Positions 35,514 through 47,176 of a stretch of 64,000 bases of DNA are shown here, piece after piece; the stretch's first letter is position 1, and each line of letters opens with the position of its first letter. This DNA comes from Sipunculus nudus (lineage: Eukaryota; Annelida; Sipuncula; Golfingiida; Sipunculidae), in assembly GCA_026874595.1 (NCBI GenBank), contig CM049310.1, forward strand, positions 25,341,058 through 25,405,057, given 5' to 3'. Both the position numbers and the translations under genes were made by a program. The notes below the pieces were generated by a model. It did no database searches. It saw only the letters and a list, made by a program, of their open reading frames with translations, and was not told where the DNA came from.

Positions 35514-36643
35514 TTTGACGGATAAAACAGGAAATCTACAAGACGCACGTCGTCTCACAAGCCTGACCAAGGATCATTTCTCCAGGTCAAGGCAACGCCC
35601 CATGTGCTTTCTTGTTTACAGTTGCAGACCCGCACAAAACCTTAGACCCTGGAGTGATTGGTTAAAACATGATCAACAGAAACTAGCCTCTTACACAGGC
35701 TCCGATGGGGTTGCGGAGCGCCACCGTGTGTCTGTGTAAGAGACTAAACAGAAACCACAACCAGAATTTGATACCACCAAGCTCCACCAGGTGTCTCTCC
35801 ACTCCGCTCGACTACATTTTCTGTCCCAGTGTCACCACACGGACCGTTTACTCAGGGAATTTACAAAGTGGACCAGGTCGATTTAAACGCCGACATACAA
35901 GCTGCTGTATCTGCCCGTTGAAAACTTATACATAAAATATAATATACAGGTATATCAATCAAGTGGTTTTCCTTTTTTCTTGAAAAACATATTGTTCGCT
36001 TAAAGTCACCAATATTGGACCTAACATCGTAAATTAAGAGAGGCATTCCTGATGTAAAAGAAATATCTTTCTGCAGAACATACGTTCGTGTCGTCATGAG
36101 AAAGGACCGGCCAATTGACACCAAGGAGGGGAGGGGCTTGGTCAACTTTCTGAGTAAACATCCAGTTACGATTTTTTTATTATCTTTTCTTAATTTGCGT
36201 TTGAACATGACCCCATCCCCCTCTATATATGGGAAAATAACCATTTCACCACTGAGAATACAGACAAACATTTAAACATCACACACATTGCTGAAGGGTA
36301 TCAGTGTACCAGCCTTCGTTCATCTGAAATATAGAAGACCTGAACTATATAGTATGTAAGCCTCATTAAATTTCCTAATTTTTATGTTAACTTGAACCTA
36401 CCTATAGGGTACGTATTTTTGTTATATACAAGAAGAAATATCCCCCTTTTTTGGTAATTTGCGCATGACTAGCAAACATATAGGTACAGTAAAATAGGCA
36501 AATATGGCTAAATCCGGATTCACTTCCATATTTTGATTTTATCGTTCAATCTAAAAATATAGTTTTTTTCCTTTTCGGTCCATGATAGATCTCCCAACGA
36601 AACGTGGATTCATAGAAAACTTTCTGAGATATTGCTCGAATAA

Positions 36644-36667
36644 ACACACACACACACACACACACAC
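36644..36667. repeat. (CA)n microsatellite
   Basis: About twelve CA units. Confidence 0.9.
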
Positions 36668-37308
36668 CGTACCAAGCCAATCATATAACTTATAAGCCAC
36701 CGTCAACACCATTGACGGAGGCACAAGGCTGGAACTTGACACACAAACCGTGTATATTTTGGACTATATTTACAATGCCAGAACGTCACAATGGCAATAA
36801 ACTGTTGACATGTAACGTCCATTTCCCCTGAGTTGTGTGAAATTGTTGGATTAATTCCGTTGATTGACCAGATTGACCCGTGTAATTACAGAACATACAA
36901 TAATGCACATGACGTCTTAGATTGGCCTAGTCAGTGTAATAGTTAAGACTGTAATTCATCATCAAACTTGCTCTTGCTGTGGCACAACGCTTAGAATAGG
37001 TTCTGCCAGCTGGCGGCAAATCATATAACTAATTTTAGGCTGTCTGACCGACTCATTCGTTTCATGGGCTGGTCCCGAATTACGTCTATTGGTACACTGA
37101 ATCACATTTTATTTTACGCATTTTATAAAACAAAACATAAATACTAGAGCCCTATGGCGTCTGGACCATAGAATACTCCATGAAGTCTCCTATTTGCATA
37201 AAGCCAGCATATATGTCTACAGCGTTTATGTAAAGTTTATTGTGCACAAATGAAAAAGTAATATATAAATCGGTTCAACAGTTCACCGTATGGGGTCGCA
37301 TCAGTAGC

Positions 37309-37311
<3 letters not shown>

Positions 37312-37362
<51 letters not shown>
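37312..37362. repeat. (TA)n microsatellite
   Basis: About 50 bases of uninterrupted TA, 200 bp from the gypsy element 2 left LTR. Confidence 0.95.
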
Positions 37363-37364
<2 letters not shown>

Positions 37365-37563
37365 AAATTATAATTCATGCTAAGTGGTTTCATTATAAAG
37401 GTAGGTAATCTTTAGTAATATTATGTGTGCTATCTCAAGCTATAAGATCATTTTGGCTGAATACAAAAGTTTTCCAGCAAACCATCTCTGCACCTTATTT
37501 TAGTTGTGTGTGTGTGTGAGTTAACAGTCCATGTGTGTCTGTTTACTAAAACAAGACTATTTT

Positions 37564-37773
37564 GTTATGATATGTGATATATAATGATGAGCGACAGTTT
37601 TATAGAGTGGTCTGTAAAGTGGAGCCACCTGTTGTCAGTTCATGTAATGAGTGGCGCTCATGCGTACTGAGACTGGAGAGTTGAATAAAGTGATGATCGC
37701 CCACATGTCAGCCTTACTCGCGCCTTATGTACTAACTGTACTAATAATACAAAACGTACAACAAAACATCACA
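37564..37773 (+). repeat. 5' LTR of gypsy element 2
   Basis: 210 bp, TG...CA ends, followed immediately by the primer-binding site at 37774. Aligns end to end with 42928-43137. Confidence 0.93.
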
Positions 37774-37789
37774 TGGTGTCAGAACCGGG
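37774..37789 (+). other. Primer-binding site of gypsy element 2
   Basis: TGGTGTCAGAACCGGG directly after the 5' LTR. TGGTGTCAGAA fits the 3' end of a tRNA-Leu, as in many gypsy elements; the tRNA identity is inferred. Confidence 0.65.
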
Positions 37790-37806
37790 ATTTTGTGAGC
37801 TCAGGC

Positions 37807-39218
37807 ATGGATACGTTAAAACCTCCTCAAACGCTTAAACTTGATGGTAATCTGGCGGACAACTGGAAACGGTGGCAGCAGCAGTTTGACTGGTATTTGC
37901 TGGCCACGGGAGTGAACACGAAATCGGAGGAAGTTCAGTGTCCTCTTATACTGCATACTATAGGACAAGATGCAGTGGAAATTTACATCTCATTCTCTTT
38001 CACTGAAACTGAGAGAAATAAGATAGGACCATTAAAACGCAAGTTCATGGAATATTGTACGCCACAGAGAAATTTGACCTTGGAGAGACATCGTTTTAAT
38101 ACACGGAAACAGCAAGCGGGAGAAACATTTGATTCATTTCTGACAGACTTGAGAATTAAAGCGAAATCGTGTGAATATGGATCATTAATGGACTCTCTTA
38201 TTACAGACAGAATAGTATGTGGCATTGAGGATGATCGTCTTCGTGAGAGACTTCTTCGCATATCAGAATTAACACTTGCAAAAACGATTGAAATTTGCAA
38301 GGCAGCGGAACAAAGTAAAGTGCATATGGCAGAGGTCGCGGGATCATCACGTGAACTACATTCCATGAACAGGGCTGACAGGTCAAAGGTTACGGCTACA
38401 GCAAGAAAACCAAGACAATGGACTGTGCATTGCGGCAACTGTGGAAAAACACATGAACCTCGCCAGTGCCAGGCTTACGGCAAGACATGCAGATCATGTG
38501 GTAGCCCATAAGAATGAACTCCTCAATTGCTTTTTCAATGACTGACGCATTGTGGAGTCCATAGATTGCCCCTGCAGTTAACTGTGATTATAACACCCCA
38601 TGCACAACTGTGAGATTTAACATATATCCATTGATTAATGTTCAGTACATCTATGTGTATTGTTTATTTGACCACTAGAAAACATTACTGTTCTCTTCTC
38701 AGCCCTATTTTGCACCAAGGAAGTTAAAATATGAACATAATAGTACACAGGCCTAAAGCCTTATACAGGACTGCCACCAAATGCAAGATGTCTTCCGGGG
38801 CTGTTAATGCTTCAATTCTCTCTGGACAAATACTATCAGTTGTTGATGTTACAGGTGCTTCATGCTTTCCAGAATGGTTATTTTTTATTACAGGCCTTTC
38901 GACATACAACATTATGTGAACATTGGTTTGCTAAAACCATAGGAAATATTTTTATTTAATTTTCTTTCTAAGAGTAACAGATCGTATCGTGCTATTACCC
39001 CAGTTAGCCCTTTGGTGGGCCGGCGTGGCAACAGAAACCTGAAACCTGTTGCGTCGACGTCGGCGGCTAATCATGTGGAAAACTTGGACATTTCGCTAAA
39101 CTTTGCCGAACGCGTCCCAGACAAGCAAGTTGATGGCGCTCAGACAAGTTTAACAAATCAAATCGCACAGAAAACAGAAATGTCAAAGGCCGATCAGGAT
39201 CAGCTGTTCACACAGTAG
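37807..39218 (+). pseudogene. gag of gypsy element 2, split by an insertion
   Basis: The likely start is ATG 37807 (MDTLKPPQTLKLDGNLADNW). The frame has a typical retrotransposon Gag region (RHRFNTRKQQAGETFDSFLT) and a zinc knuckle (CGNCGKTHEPRQC...CRSCG). It is interrupted at 38507 by the 503-bp insert and resumes in the same frame from about 39011 to a stop at 39218, which a frameshift near 39200 seems to have created. Confidence 0.85.
38508..39010. mobile_element. Nested ~0.5-kb insertion in gag with TAGCCC target duplication
   Basis: TAGCCC occurs at 38502-38507 and again at 39005-39010. The Gag reading frame runs continuously across the pair if the stretch between is ignored. The 497-base insert has no obvious inverted ends, poly(A) tail or recognisable coding. 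It is an unclassified element inserted after the retrotransposon. Confidence 0.75.
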
Positions 39219-39256
39219 GTCAGCAAGACCAGGAACGGGATGCATTTTTAGAAGGT

Positions 39257-40084
39257 ATGGAACATTTGTTTCTTGACTCTATTATCGTTCACATAGATTC
39301 GGTTATGCAAGCTGATGTCTGGAGAACGGATGTTGATATATTGACATCAGATAGTGAGATAGTAAACCAAATTAAAATGAAGCTGGACACAGGAGCCCAG
39401 GCAAACGTACTTCATGTTAATATTTACAGTAACTTGACCAGCTCGCCAGAACTACAAGAGACTTATGTACGTTTGACTACCTATGATGGCACTTCAATTC
39501 CAGTGAAAGTTACATGTGCTTTGAATTGTTGTGTTAATGAAAAAGTTGCGAAAATTGACTTTATAGTTGTGGATATTGAAGCTGAACCTATACTAGGTCT
39601 ATCCACTTGTAAAGAACTGGACCTACTTAAACAAGTACATACTGTGAGTGATAATACAGTGAAGCATGACAGTCACATTGAGAATCCTGGTATGAATGAT
39701 TTTCCTGAATTGTCTCAAGACGGCATAGGTTGCTTTGATAAAATGCACCATATTCACTTGAAAGATGATGCCATTCCTGTAATCCATCCACCAAGAAAGG
39801 TTCCAATTGCTTTACGTGATAGATTGAAAACAGAATTGGACAATATGGAGAAATTAGGGGTTATACAGAAAGTAAACCAGTCAACTGCATGGGTAAATTC
39901 CCTAGTTTTGGTAGAAAAACCCAATGGAGATTTACGTGTTTGTTTGGATCCCCGAGACTTGAACAAAGCCATCCATCGTGAACATTTTCAATTGCCTACA
40001 GTTGAAGAGATCAGTACACAGCTAGCAGGATCCTCCTATTACACCGTCCTTGATGCTTCGAGTGGTTCTGGCATATCAAGTTAG
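39257..40084 (+). pseudogene. Protease and RT N-terminal fragment of gypsy element 2
   Basis: Contains the aspartic protease motif MKLDTGAQANVL, the flap-like EPILGLSTCKELDLL, then RT motifs (HPPRKVPIALRDRLKTELDN, LRVCLDPRDLNKAI, YYTVLDASSG). The frame ends in the middle of the RT palm because of a frameshift near 40070. Confidence 0.88.
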
Positions 40085-40098
40085 ACACCCCCAGTTCA

Positions 40099-40566
40099 AT
40101 GCTGACAACATTTAACACGTGTTATGGACGATACCGTTTTTTACGTTTACCATTCGGAATTTCTAGTGCGCCAGAAGTGTTTCACAAAGCTGTTGCAGAA
40201 ATCCTTGATGGTTTTCATGGTGCTCGTAACTACATTGATGACATATTAGTGTGGGGCAGCAGCAAACAAGAACATGATGATCGAATGAAGAAAGTTCTTC
40301 ATAAACTTAGTGATAGTGGTTTGAAGCTGAAAAGATCAAAATGTCGAATAGCTATGACACAGTTAAAGTACCTTGGGATGATTCTCTCAAAGGATGGTAT
40401 GAAACCAGATCCTGATAAAGTCAGAACAGTGTCTGAAATGCCAACACCAACATCCAAACAAGAACTTCAACGTTTTTTGGGGGATGATTACCTATTTCTC
40501 AAAATACATATCGAACATTTCGACAACTACTGCACCACTCAGAGAGCTTCTAAAGAAAGAAGTTGA
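40099..40566 (+). pseudogene. RT catalytic fragment of gypsy element 2
   Basis: Holds RYRFLRLPFGISSAPEVFHK and the catalytic NYIDDILVWG, then LKYLGMILSKDGMKPDPDKV. It loses frame near 40480 in a run of five G (tttttggggga), so a one-base slip is the likely cause. Confidence 0.88.
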
Positions 40567-41092
40567 GTGGCATTGGAATGAACATCACACAAATGCAGTC
40601 AAAACCTTGAAAACTCTATTGACAGAGGCACCAGTATTACGTTATTTTGACCCATCACAGAAAGTAGTACTAACAGCAGATGCTTCTCAGTCCGGATTAG
40701 GAGCAGCTTTACTCCAGAATGGTGCTCCAGTAGGCTTTGCCTCACGTTCACTAACACAGAGTGAGATGCAATATGTGCAGATTGAGAAAGAGACATTAGC
40801 AGTTCTTTTTGGCTGTGAAATATTCCATCAATTTCTTTATGGCAGACATTTTGAGAATGAATCTGATCACAAGCCCTTGGAAAGTATTTTCACCAAACCC
40901 ATGTTCAGAATACCTCCCACAATACAAAGATTTGAACTCAGACTGCAGAAATACAGCTTTACCCTCAAACACGTCCCTGGGAAACAGATGAAAGTGGCAG
41001 ATGCACTGTCAAGGGCATATCTTCCACAGGATGAGGAAATGGAGGACATGAATGTTCAGGTACATATGTTAATTACCAACTTCTCTGCTTAA
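40484..41092 (+). pseudogene. RT connection and RNase H fragment of gypsy element 2
   Basis: Motifs TADASQSGLGAALLQNGAPV, GFASRSLTQSEMQYVQIEKE, DHKPLESIF and KVADALSRAY identify RNase H. Several stops follow at 41090-41140 before the integrase frame. Confidence 0.88.
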
Positions 41093-41140
41093 GCTAGTAA
41101 ATTAGATCAGTTCTGAGATGAGATCAGTGTTGATACTGAA

Positions 41141-41869
41141 ATGCAGCAGCTACAACAGTATATTCAGTCAGGTTGGCCTAAATATAAAGCTCAGCTTCCA
41201 GATACATTAAAACCATACTGGACGGACCGTGAAGAGTTGCATGTTGCTGATAATCTTCTGTTTAAAGGAGACAGACTAGTTGTTCCTTACAAATTTTGCA
41301 AAGAAATGCTACAGTTAATCCACGAGGGACATTTTGGAATTGAACTTTGCAAGCGAAGAGCCAGAGAATTATTATATTGGCCAGGCATGACCAGAGATAT
41401 TACAGAAATGATAGAGAAATGTGGTATTTGTCAGAGATTTGCTAGGAAACAACAGAAAGAACCTATGATTATACCTCAAACTCAGGAAAGGCTATGGCAG
41501 AATGTTAGCAGTGATTTGTTTGTATTTCATTGTAAGGACTACCTACTTGTGGTTGATGCATACTCAGGATATTTTGAGATAGAGATGTTAGAAGACACAA
41601 CAGCCACTACTGTAATCAATCACTTGAAGAGGATATTTTCAAGATTAGGCATTCCGGAACAGTTACTGACTGATAATGGACCACAATATGCCAATCAGAA
41701 GTTCAAGTCATTTGCAAAGGATTGGAATTTTCACCATATTACCTCCATTCCTAGGTATCCCCAGTCAAATGGCCTAGCAGAAAGAGCAGTAAAAACAGCA
41801 AATAAACATCTTGAAGAAGGCCAAGGAAGCAGGACAAGATCCTTACCTTGCACTTATGACATTTCGTGA
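41141..41869 (+). pseudogene. Integrase fragment of gypsy element 2
   Basis: The zinc-binding HHCC domain (IHEGHFGIELCKRRARELLY; KCGICQRF) and all three catalytic-core acidic residues are present: D in SSDLF, D in LTDNGPQY and E in YPQSNGLAERAVK. The frame shifts near 41830; the remaining C-terminal part is read from 41811. Confidence 0.88.
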
Positions 41870-42461
41870 CACACCAAGAACAAATGGTATGCCTTCTCCT
41901 GTACAGTTGATCATGGGAAGACGCTTGAGAACAAGACTGCCAGTTAGTAACAAGTTGTTGAAACCAGCAAGTCACAGTGAACTCTCAACAAGCAGGCTTA
42001 ACCAAGCAAGAGAGAAATCAGCACAGTATTACAACCAAAGGGCCAGAAAGACACCTCTCCCAGTATTGTACCCAGGAGATAAAGTAAGACTCAGACAAGA
42101 AAAGGAATGGGAACCAGCACAAGTTGTAGATGCAGGTCCTGAACCCAGATCATATGTTGTTTCTACACAGGATAACAAATTGATTCGTCGTAACAGGCGT
42201 GACTTGTTAAAAATTCCTCAGAATTCTGATGAAACTGACACAGATAGATTTGGGCAGATGATGTAAGATGATGATTATGATGTGGTACAGAAGAGAGGAG
42301 AAACTGATGTGATGACATATCCAGAAAGAGCAGAAGTCAATGATGAGATGCCAAATGCTGAAAGAATGGAAGTTAGTGATAATCCTGATATTAGACGTAG
42401 TAGGTGTGGCAGAGTGATTCGCGGACCAGCAAGATATATGCATATATGGAGTGATTGTTAG
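41811..42461 (+). pseudogene. Integrase C-terminal part of gypsy element 2, with an in-frame nonsense codon
   Basis: Contains LALMTFRDTPRTNGMPSPVQ, LIMGRRLRTRLP and a basic domain (YPGDKVRLRQEKEWEPAQVV, LIRRNRRDLL). TAA at 42264-42266 interrupts it, but the same frame continues to TAG 42459-42461 with a typical gypsy tail (RRSRCGRVIRGPARYM). This suggests 42264 is a later nonsense mutation. Confidence 0.8.
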
Positions 42462-42914
42462 TTAGGGAAACTGAGTGGATGTGCTCAAGGTCAGAATAAT
42501 CCCTTATCCACTCTCGGGTGTTCAGGTAGTCTACCCTGACCTCGAATTAGCTTTTAAGATTAAATAAGTTGTTTAAAGTTTAAACCTTTTTATATCACAA
42601 GGAATCTATATACCAGAAAACCAAACAGAGACAATATTCATAATAATATGTTTTATTTTATGATGCATGCTATACTTATACATAGACTTTGTATCACCAG
42701 TTCAGCTGATATAAGATACACATGAAGCCATAACAATTGCATTTAATATTATTTGAGATACTATTGATACTGACTTAATACATATATACAGACTGACAGA
42801 TTATCTAAATCATCAGTTTTATAAGACATCCTGCACTGTTACTCCTAAGCTCTTATATTCATTGAAAATGGCAGTGATGTTTTAAGCCTGAACTTTTACT
42901 GTTTTCATATTTCT

Positions 42915-42927
42915 AAAGAAAGGGGGA
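42915..42927 (+). other. Polypurine tract of gypsy element 2
   Basis: aaagaaaggggga immediately before the 3' LTR. Confidence 0.8.
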
Positions 42928-43137
42928 TGTTATGATATGTGATATATAATGATGAGTGACACAGTTTTATAGAGTGGCCTGTAAAGTGGAGCCACCTGTT
43001 GTCAGTTCATGTAATGAGTGGCGCGCATGCGTACTGAGACTGGAGAGTTGAATAAGATGATCGCCCACATGTCAGCCTTACTCGTGCCTTATGTACTAAC
43101 TGTACTAATAATACAAAACGTACAACAAAACATCACA
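42928..43137 (+). repeat. 3' LTR of gypsy element 2
   Basis: 210 bp, preceded directly by a polypurine tract at 42915-42927. It differs from the 5' LTR by a few substitutions, a 2-base and a 3-base indel. Confidence 0.93.
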
Positions 43138-43494
43138 TATTTGACCAGAGGTCAGATCTTGAGCATGGGCGACCAATCTCAGACAAGGAGGAGAAATATG
43201 AAAGGTGAAGCACAGACGAAACACCGGTTCCGAGGGGAAAAAAATCATGATTTGTGACGTTGTCACCAGGTATGGTGAATGCTGTTTGTTAAGGGCCACC
43301 AATCGAGCCCCATGCTAGTTTACTTCAACTCAAGTGCAGGACTAACCAAACGGTTTTAGAACGAAATATTAACATACATCATATTATTTTAAAGAGCACA
43401 CACTATACTGCGTGTATATTTGACACACCTGGTTGTGAATCTCTGAAATAACTGAGTTTTTCCTTTAACAGTATATATAGTAATTAATACAGAC
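43138..43494. other. Gap between gypsy element 2 and FMO exon 1B
   Basis: Short AT-rich sequence. No FMO exon 2-like sequence is present here. Confidence 0.4.
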
Positions 43495-44121
43495 CTTTTC
43501 GGCACATCGTCCAAGTTCCACGGCCACGTCTCCGCCGGAGTTGCCGATCCCGATCACGACCACCCTCTTACCCTCGTACCCCCGGTGGTCCTTGTAGTCG
43601 TGGGTGTGAACTATTTTACCCTTAAAATCCTCTTGGCCAGGAAAGGTCGGGAAAAATTTTTCCGCATGGTGACCTGTACAGATCATGACAGCGTCGTAAA
43701 CCTCAGTCGACTCCTTATTGCTTGTCAAGTCTTTCAGATGAACCTTCCATATTCCAGTTTTAGCAAAATCCTCATTTTTCTCCACTTTCAGGACCTCAGT
43801 TTTAAAGCGGATATACTGTTTCAGCTGAAAATGGTCAGCGTACATATGGAAGTATTCCATGACCTTTGTGTTGTGCATGAAGTTCGGGAAATCACTTGGG
43901 ATTGGGTAGTCGCTGTAAGGCATCATTTCTTTGCTGGTATTGATTACTGTACTTTTCATCACACAAGATTCGTTTTCCGTAGCGGAGTCTGTGAAATGCC
44001 ATAACCCTCCAATATAGTCTGTTCGTTCAACACACATGGGTTCCAAACCCTCGTCCAAACAACACTTTATAGACGGAAGGCCACTGGCCCCAGCGCCTAT
44101 AATTAGAACCTTTTTCTTCAT
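43495..44121 (-). CDS. FMO first coding exon, copy 1B (alternative first exon or stranded duplicate)
   Basis: ATG at 44121-44119 and donor gaaaag|gtctgt (low end 43495); 209 codons in phase 0, the same exit phase as copy 1A. It encodes [21 protein letters not shown], the FMO signature ([11 protein letters not shown]) and [13 protein letters not shown], all intact with no stop. No second, third or fourth FMO exon lies between it and exon 1A (35513), so it either splices over about 14 kb to exon 2 at 29632, making an alternative isoform, or is a truncated duplicate. The intact frame and motifs favour recent function. Identity to 1A is about 87% in protein. Confidence 0.85.
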
Positions 44122-45652
44122 GCTAAATTTGTAAGAAAAAAAATTGAGAATAAACCGTGTCGTCTATCCCCTAGCTGAATCCCAACCAGAGCCAGCGAAG
44201 ACCCTTATGAGAACACATGTAATATAATGTTCAACTGGAACTTCGGACTCCTAACCATGCAGGCGAAGGACGATGTTAAAGATAAGGTCATATCAGTGCC
44301 CCAAGTGACCACGCTGACCGGCAGGCCGTATATTGTGATAATACACCACCTGGCTTCAAGCATTATTCAACGTCAGTTTCATCACATACTCTGGTTGGCT
44401 TCAAATTCGCGGAGTTTAATTATCGCGATTACCATTCTTTCGTGTTTTGCGAGCGTTCAGATTTCACAATCTCTGCATACAGTATCCTACACAGAATATA
44501 TCCAATTTCTATATAAATTTTTAATGTTCACTAAAAATCTTATATTATATGAGATAATCTTATATAAAATATGTTATTTTATAATATCAATCTTTAATTT
44601 TACAAGTAAGATAAAAGAACAGTTGATAAAAAAATCATTCACTTGCCTTTGGATTTTGCACTCTTTGCAGGTATGGATAACGAACCCGACATGCCAATGG
44701 GGCTATATAGTAAAATAATAAATGACTTTTCACCATGCAGTGTATTCACGATGGTTTTATATTCGCTATAATTTCCCTTTCGCAAGAACTGCGAGTTTGA
44801 AATCCTGGCCACTGGAAACCAACCACAGTATATAAACAGTATGTTCAACCGATTTACATCTGAAAATTTCAAATTCTGTGAGGATATTAGAAAACCATGA
44901 AAGTATATAAGAATACCTTCCAAAATATTGAGGAAAACGTTTAATATGCAGTCAACAGAGAAGGGTATTTTATCTTTCCGACAGGACAGAACAAATTGAT
45001 AATTTAAGCACAACATTTTTACCCATTGATACACGAGCATACATTTTTATATATTCTATTTTTTTATTCATTCATCATGGCTTATCCTGTAACAAAATTT
45101 CATTGATATTCATTTGGAACTTCTTGAGATATAATATATTATTGTGTAAACAGACTGTTAGAAGAACGGAGATGAAACCATAATCAGGGATCAACATCGG
45201 GAGAAAAATAGCACTCGCCCTGCGGACCAGTAAAACAAAAAGACCACTGGTCCTCACAGGAAATCAAGTAAACCTGAGAATTTCTCATGTTTAATTGGCC
45301 TAATAAAATGTTGACATAGAACATTCATAAACACGATAAATGAAAAAATACGGTTTAGGCCACACACTGTTTCAGGTTAGACACCATGTAATATTTGTGG
45401 TTTTATTTTTAACGTCGTCCGGGGCAGACTTAATTAGTTTTGGTCAAGTCAACATAATTTGGGAATGAACAAAGTGAATGTCTTTTTACGATCCCGATTG
45501 GGTTTGAAAATGACTGTTAATGTCAAGTTGTAACTGTTTGAATTAATGACCTTGATATATTAAAGTATTGTTATACAGCTAAAGTAACGAGTCTTGATTA
45601 AAAAATATGTTGACTTGTTGATTCAAAGTTTTGTTTACTAAAATATATTTAA
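44122..45652. other. Upstream of FMO exon 1B; no gene recognised
   Basis: AT-rich with short open frames without recognisable content. A promoter for exon 1B would lie in its left part, but no clear motif was seen. Confidence 0.35.
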
Positions 45653-47176
45653 GAAGAAGTGGCCCATGGGTCATGACGCTCATCTGAATTTGACAAACAG
45701 ATGTATTAATTATAAATGTTATGATTTGGTGAAAAGTATTTGTTAAGGAATCTTGAACAATTGATAAAATGACTTCCAGAGTGCTCAAAATCAGGCTTTT
45801 TTTTCCATAGGCCGTAGAAAATAGGGGACAGCGACCTCGTTTAGGGTTTTCAAAAAGATTTTACCAAGAACTCCCTAGATGCTAAGGTCTATGTCCAACT
45901 GCTACGATTTGTGTCATTCAAACTTATCTGGTGCTATATGCTAACATAATATGGGCCACAGTGACCTTATTTAGTGTTTCTATGAAGATTTTACAGGGTC
46001 CTAAAGGGCCCTCCCTAGATCATAAATTAGTTTCTAGGTCCATCTGCACCATTTGTGCCCATCTGACTAATAGGATGCTAAAATCATGTTGTCACAGTAA
46101 CATTTTGGTTTCCAAGGATACATTTTAATCACGTTTCTAGATCCATTATTGAAGATCCTGGCCATCTACTTTCTGGGTGCTCAAGTTTAGGTTTTCCTCC
46201 GTTCCTCAGAGAATATTGGGCATCATGATGTTGAAGGAGATTTGCCCAAGACCTCCTTGAATATTAGGTTAGAAGGTTCTAGGTCAAATCATCATTAATT
46301 TGTGCGTATCTGACTCACACAGTAATAAATTCATGTTTTTTCCCTATAGCTCACAGAACATATGTCACAGTGACCTAATTTCAAGATTCAATGGAGACTT
46401 GCCAAGGACCTCCCTTGATTTTAAAATAGGTTCTGAGTCTAACTGGTAAGTTTTGTGCCCTGCGTGACTGTCAGGGTGCTCAAAATCATGTTGTTTGCCA
46501 GTAGCTCATAGAATATAGGTCACCATGACTTTTATATCTGGTTTCCATTTACTTCCTTTTGTCCGAGACTTACATGGATGATTTGTTAAAAGATTTAAAG
46601 GAAAATGGATATAATTTGTACCCTTTTTGTCTGTGGGCTCAAAAATAAAGTTTTTGATTAGTAGCTGGCAGAATATCGATCACCATGACCTAAGTTCAGG
46701 TTTCCAAGGCATCCTACCCAGAACCTCTCTGGATATTGTGTTAGATGATTCTAGACCAACCGATGCGATTTGTGTCCATTTGACAGTCAGGGTGCTCAAT
46801 TAACATATTTTTCCTATAGGTCGCAGAATATAGGCCATGGTGACCTAATTTCATATTTCCATGACCTATCTGAATGTTACGTTAGAAGATTCTGGTCCTA
46901 ATAGATACAATTTGTGCTCCGTCTGAATGTCTGAGTGCTCAAAATCATGTTTCCGACCCATAGGTCTCAAAATATAGGTCACCAGGATCTAATTTTATTA
47001 TTCCAAGGAGATAAGCCTAAAACCTCCATGGATGTACAGTTAGAAGTTCCTAAGTCTAATGGTTACGATTTGTGCACTATTAACGGACGGACGGCCGGAC
47101 AACCAGACGGCCGGACGGACGCCTAGCAAAGGGTGAACGCTATAGCTCATTTGACTTACAGTCAGCTGAGCTAAAA
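45653..47176 (+). repeat. Dispersed repeat element, plus orientation, built of ~150-bp units
   Basis: Left end agtggcccatgggtcatgac / gctcatctga; right end a CGGACGG-rich stretch, then gctatagctcatttgac / ttacagtcagctgagctaa. The interior is about nine diverged units, each with 'gtgctcaaaatcatgtt', 'cacagaatataggtcac', 'tagaaggttctaggtc' and 'gatttgtgcc' variants. It shares both ends with the minus copy at 15648-18672. Confidence 0.6.

Larger units (their letters stand above)
35514..37563. other. Upstream of FMO exon 1A; no gene recognised
   Basis: Would contain the exon 1A promoter and 5' UTR, but no clear TATA box or first exon was identified. It includes (CA)n at 36644-36667 and (TA)n at 37312-37362. 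Confidence 0.4.
37564..43137 (+). mobile_element. Ty3/gypsy LTR retrotransposon 2 (Mag-like), degraded and carrying a nested insert
   Basis: Two 210-bp LTRs (37564-37773, 42928-43137) start TGTTATGATATG and end CATCACA. The flanks read TATTT(T) on the left and TATTT on the right, a near-perfect 5-bp target duplication. Gag, protease, RT (YIDD), RNase H and integrase occur in gypsy order on the plus strand. Coding is broken by a nested insertion (38508-39010), frameshifts near 39200, 40070, 40480 and 41830, stops near 41092-41140 and a nonsense codon at 42264. The LTRs differ by about four substitutions and two small indels. It lies between the two FMO first exons, antisense to them. Confidence 0.93.

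Noticed and set aside
35514-43494. Search for separate exons 2-4 belonging to FMO exon 1B
   Set aside because: Only gypsy element 2 and AT-rich sequence were found; no FMO motif such as FGTGY or PWG occurs here.
44227-44718. Open frame of 163 codons upstream of FMO exon 1B
   Set aside because: AT-biased translation with no domain; coding evidence is lacking.
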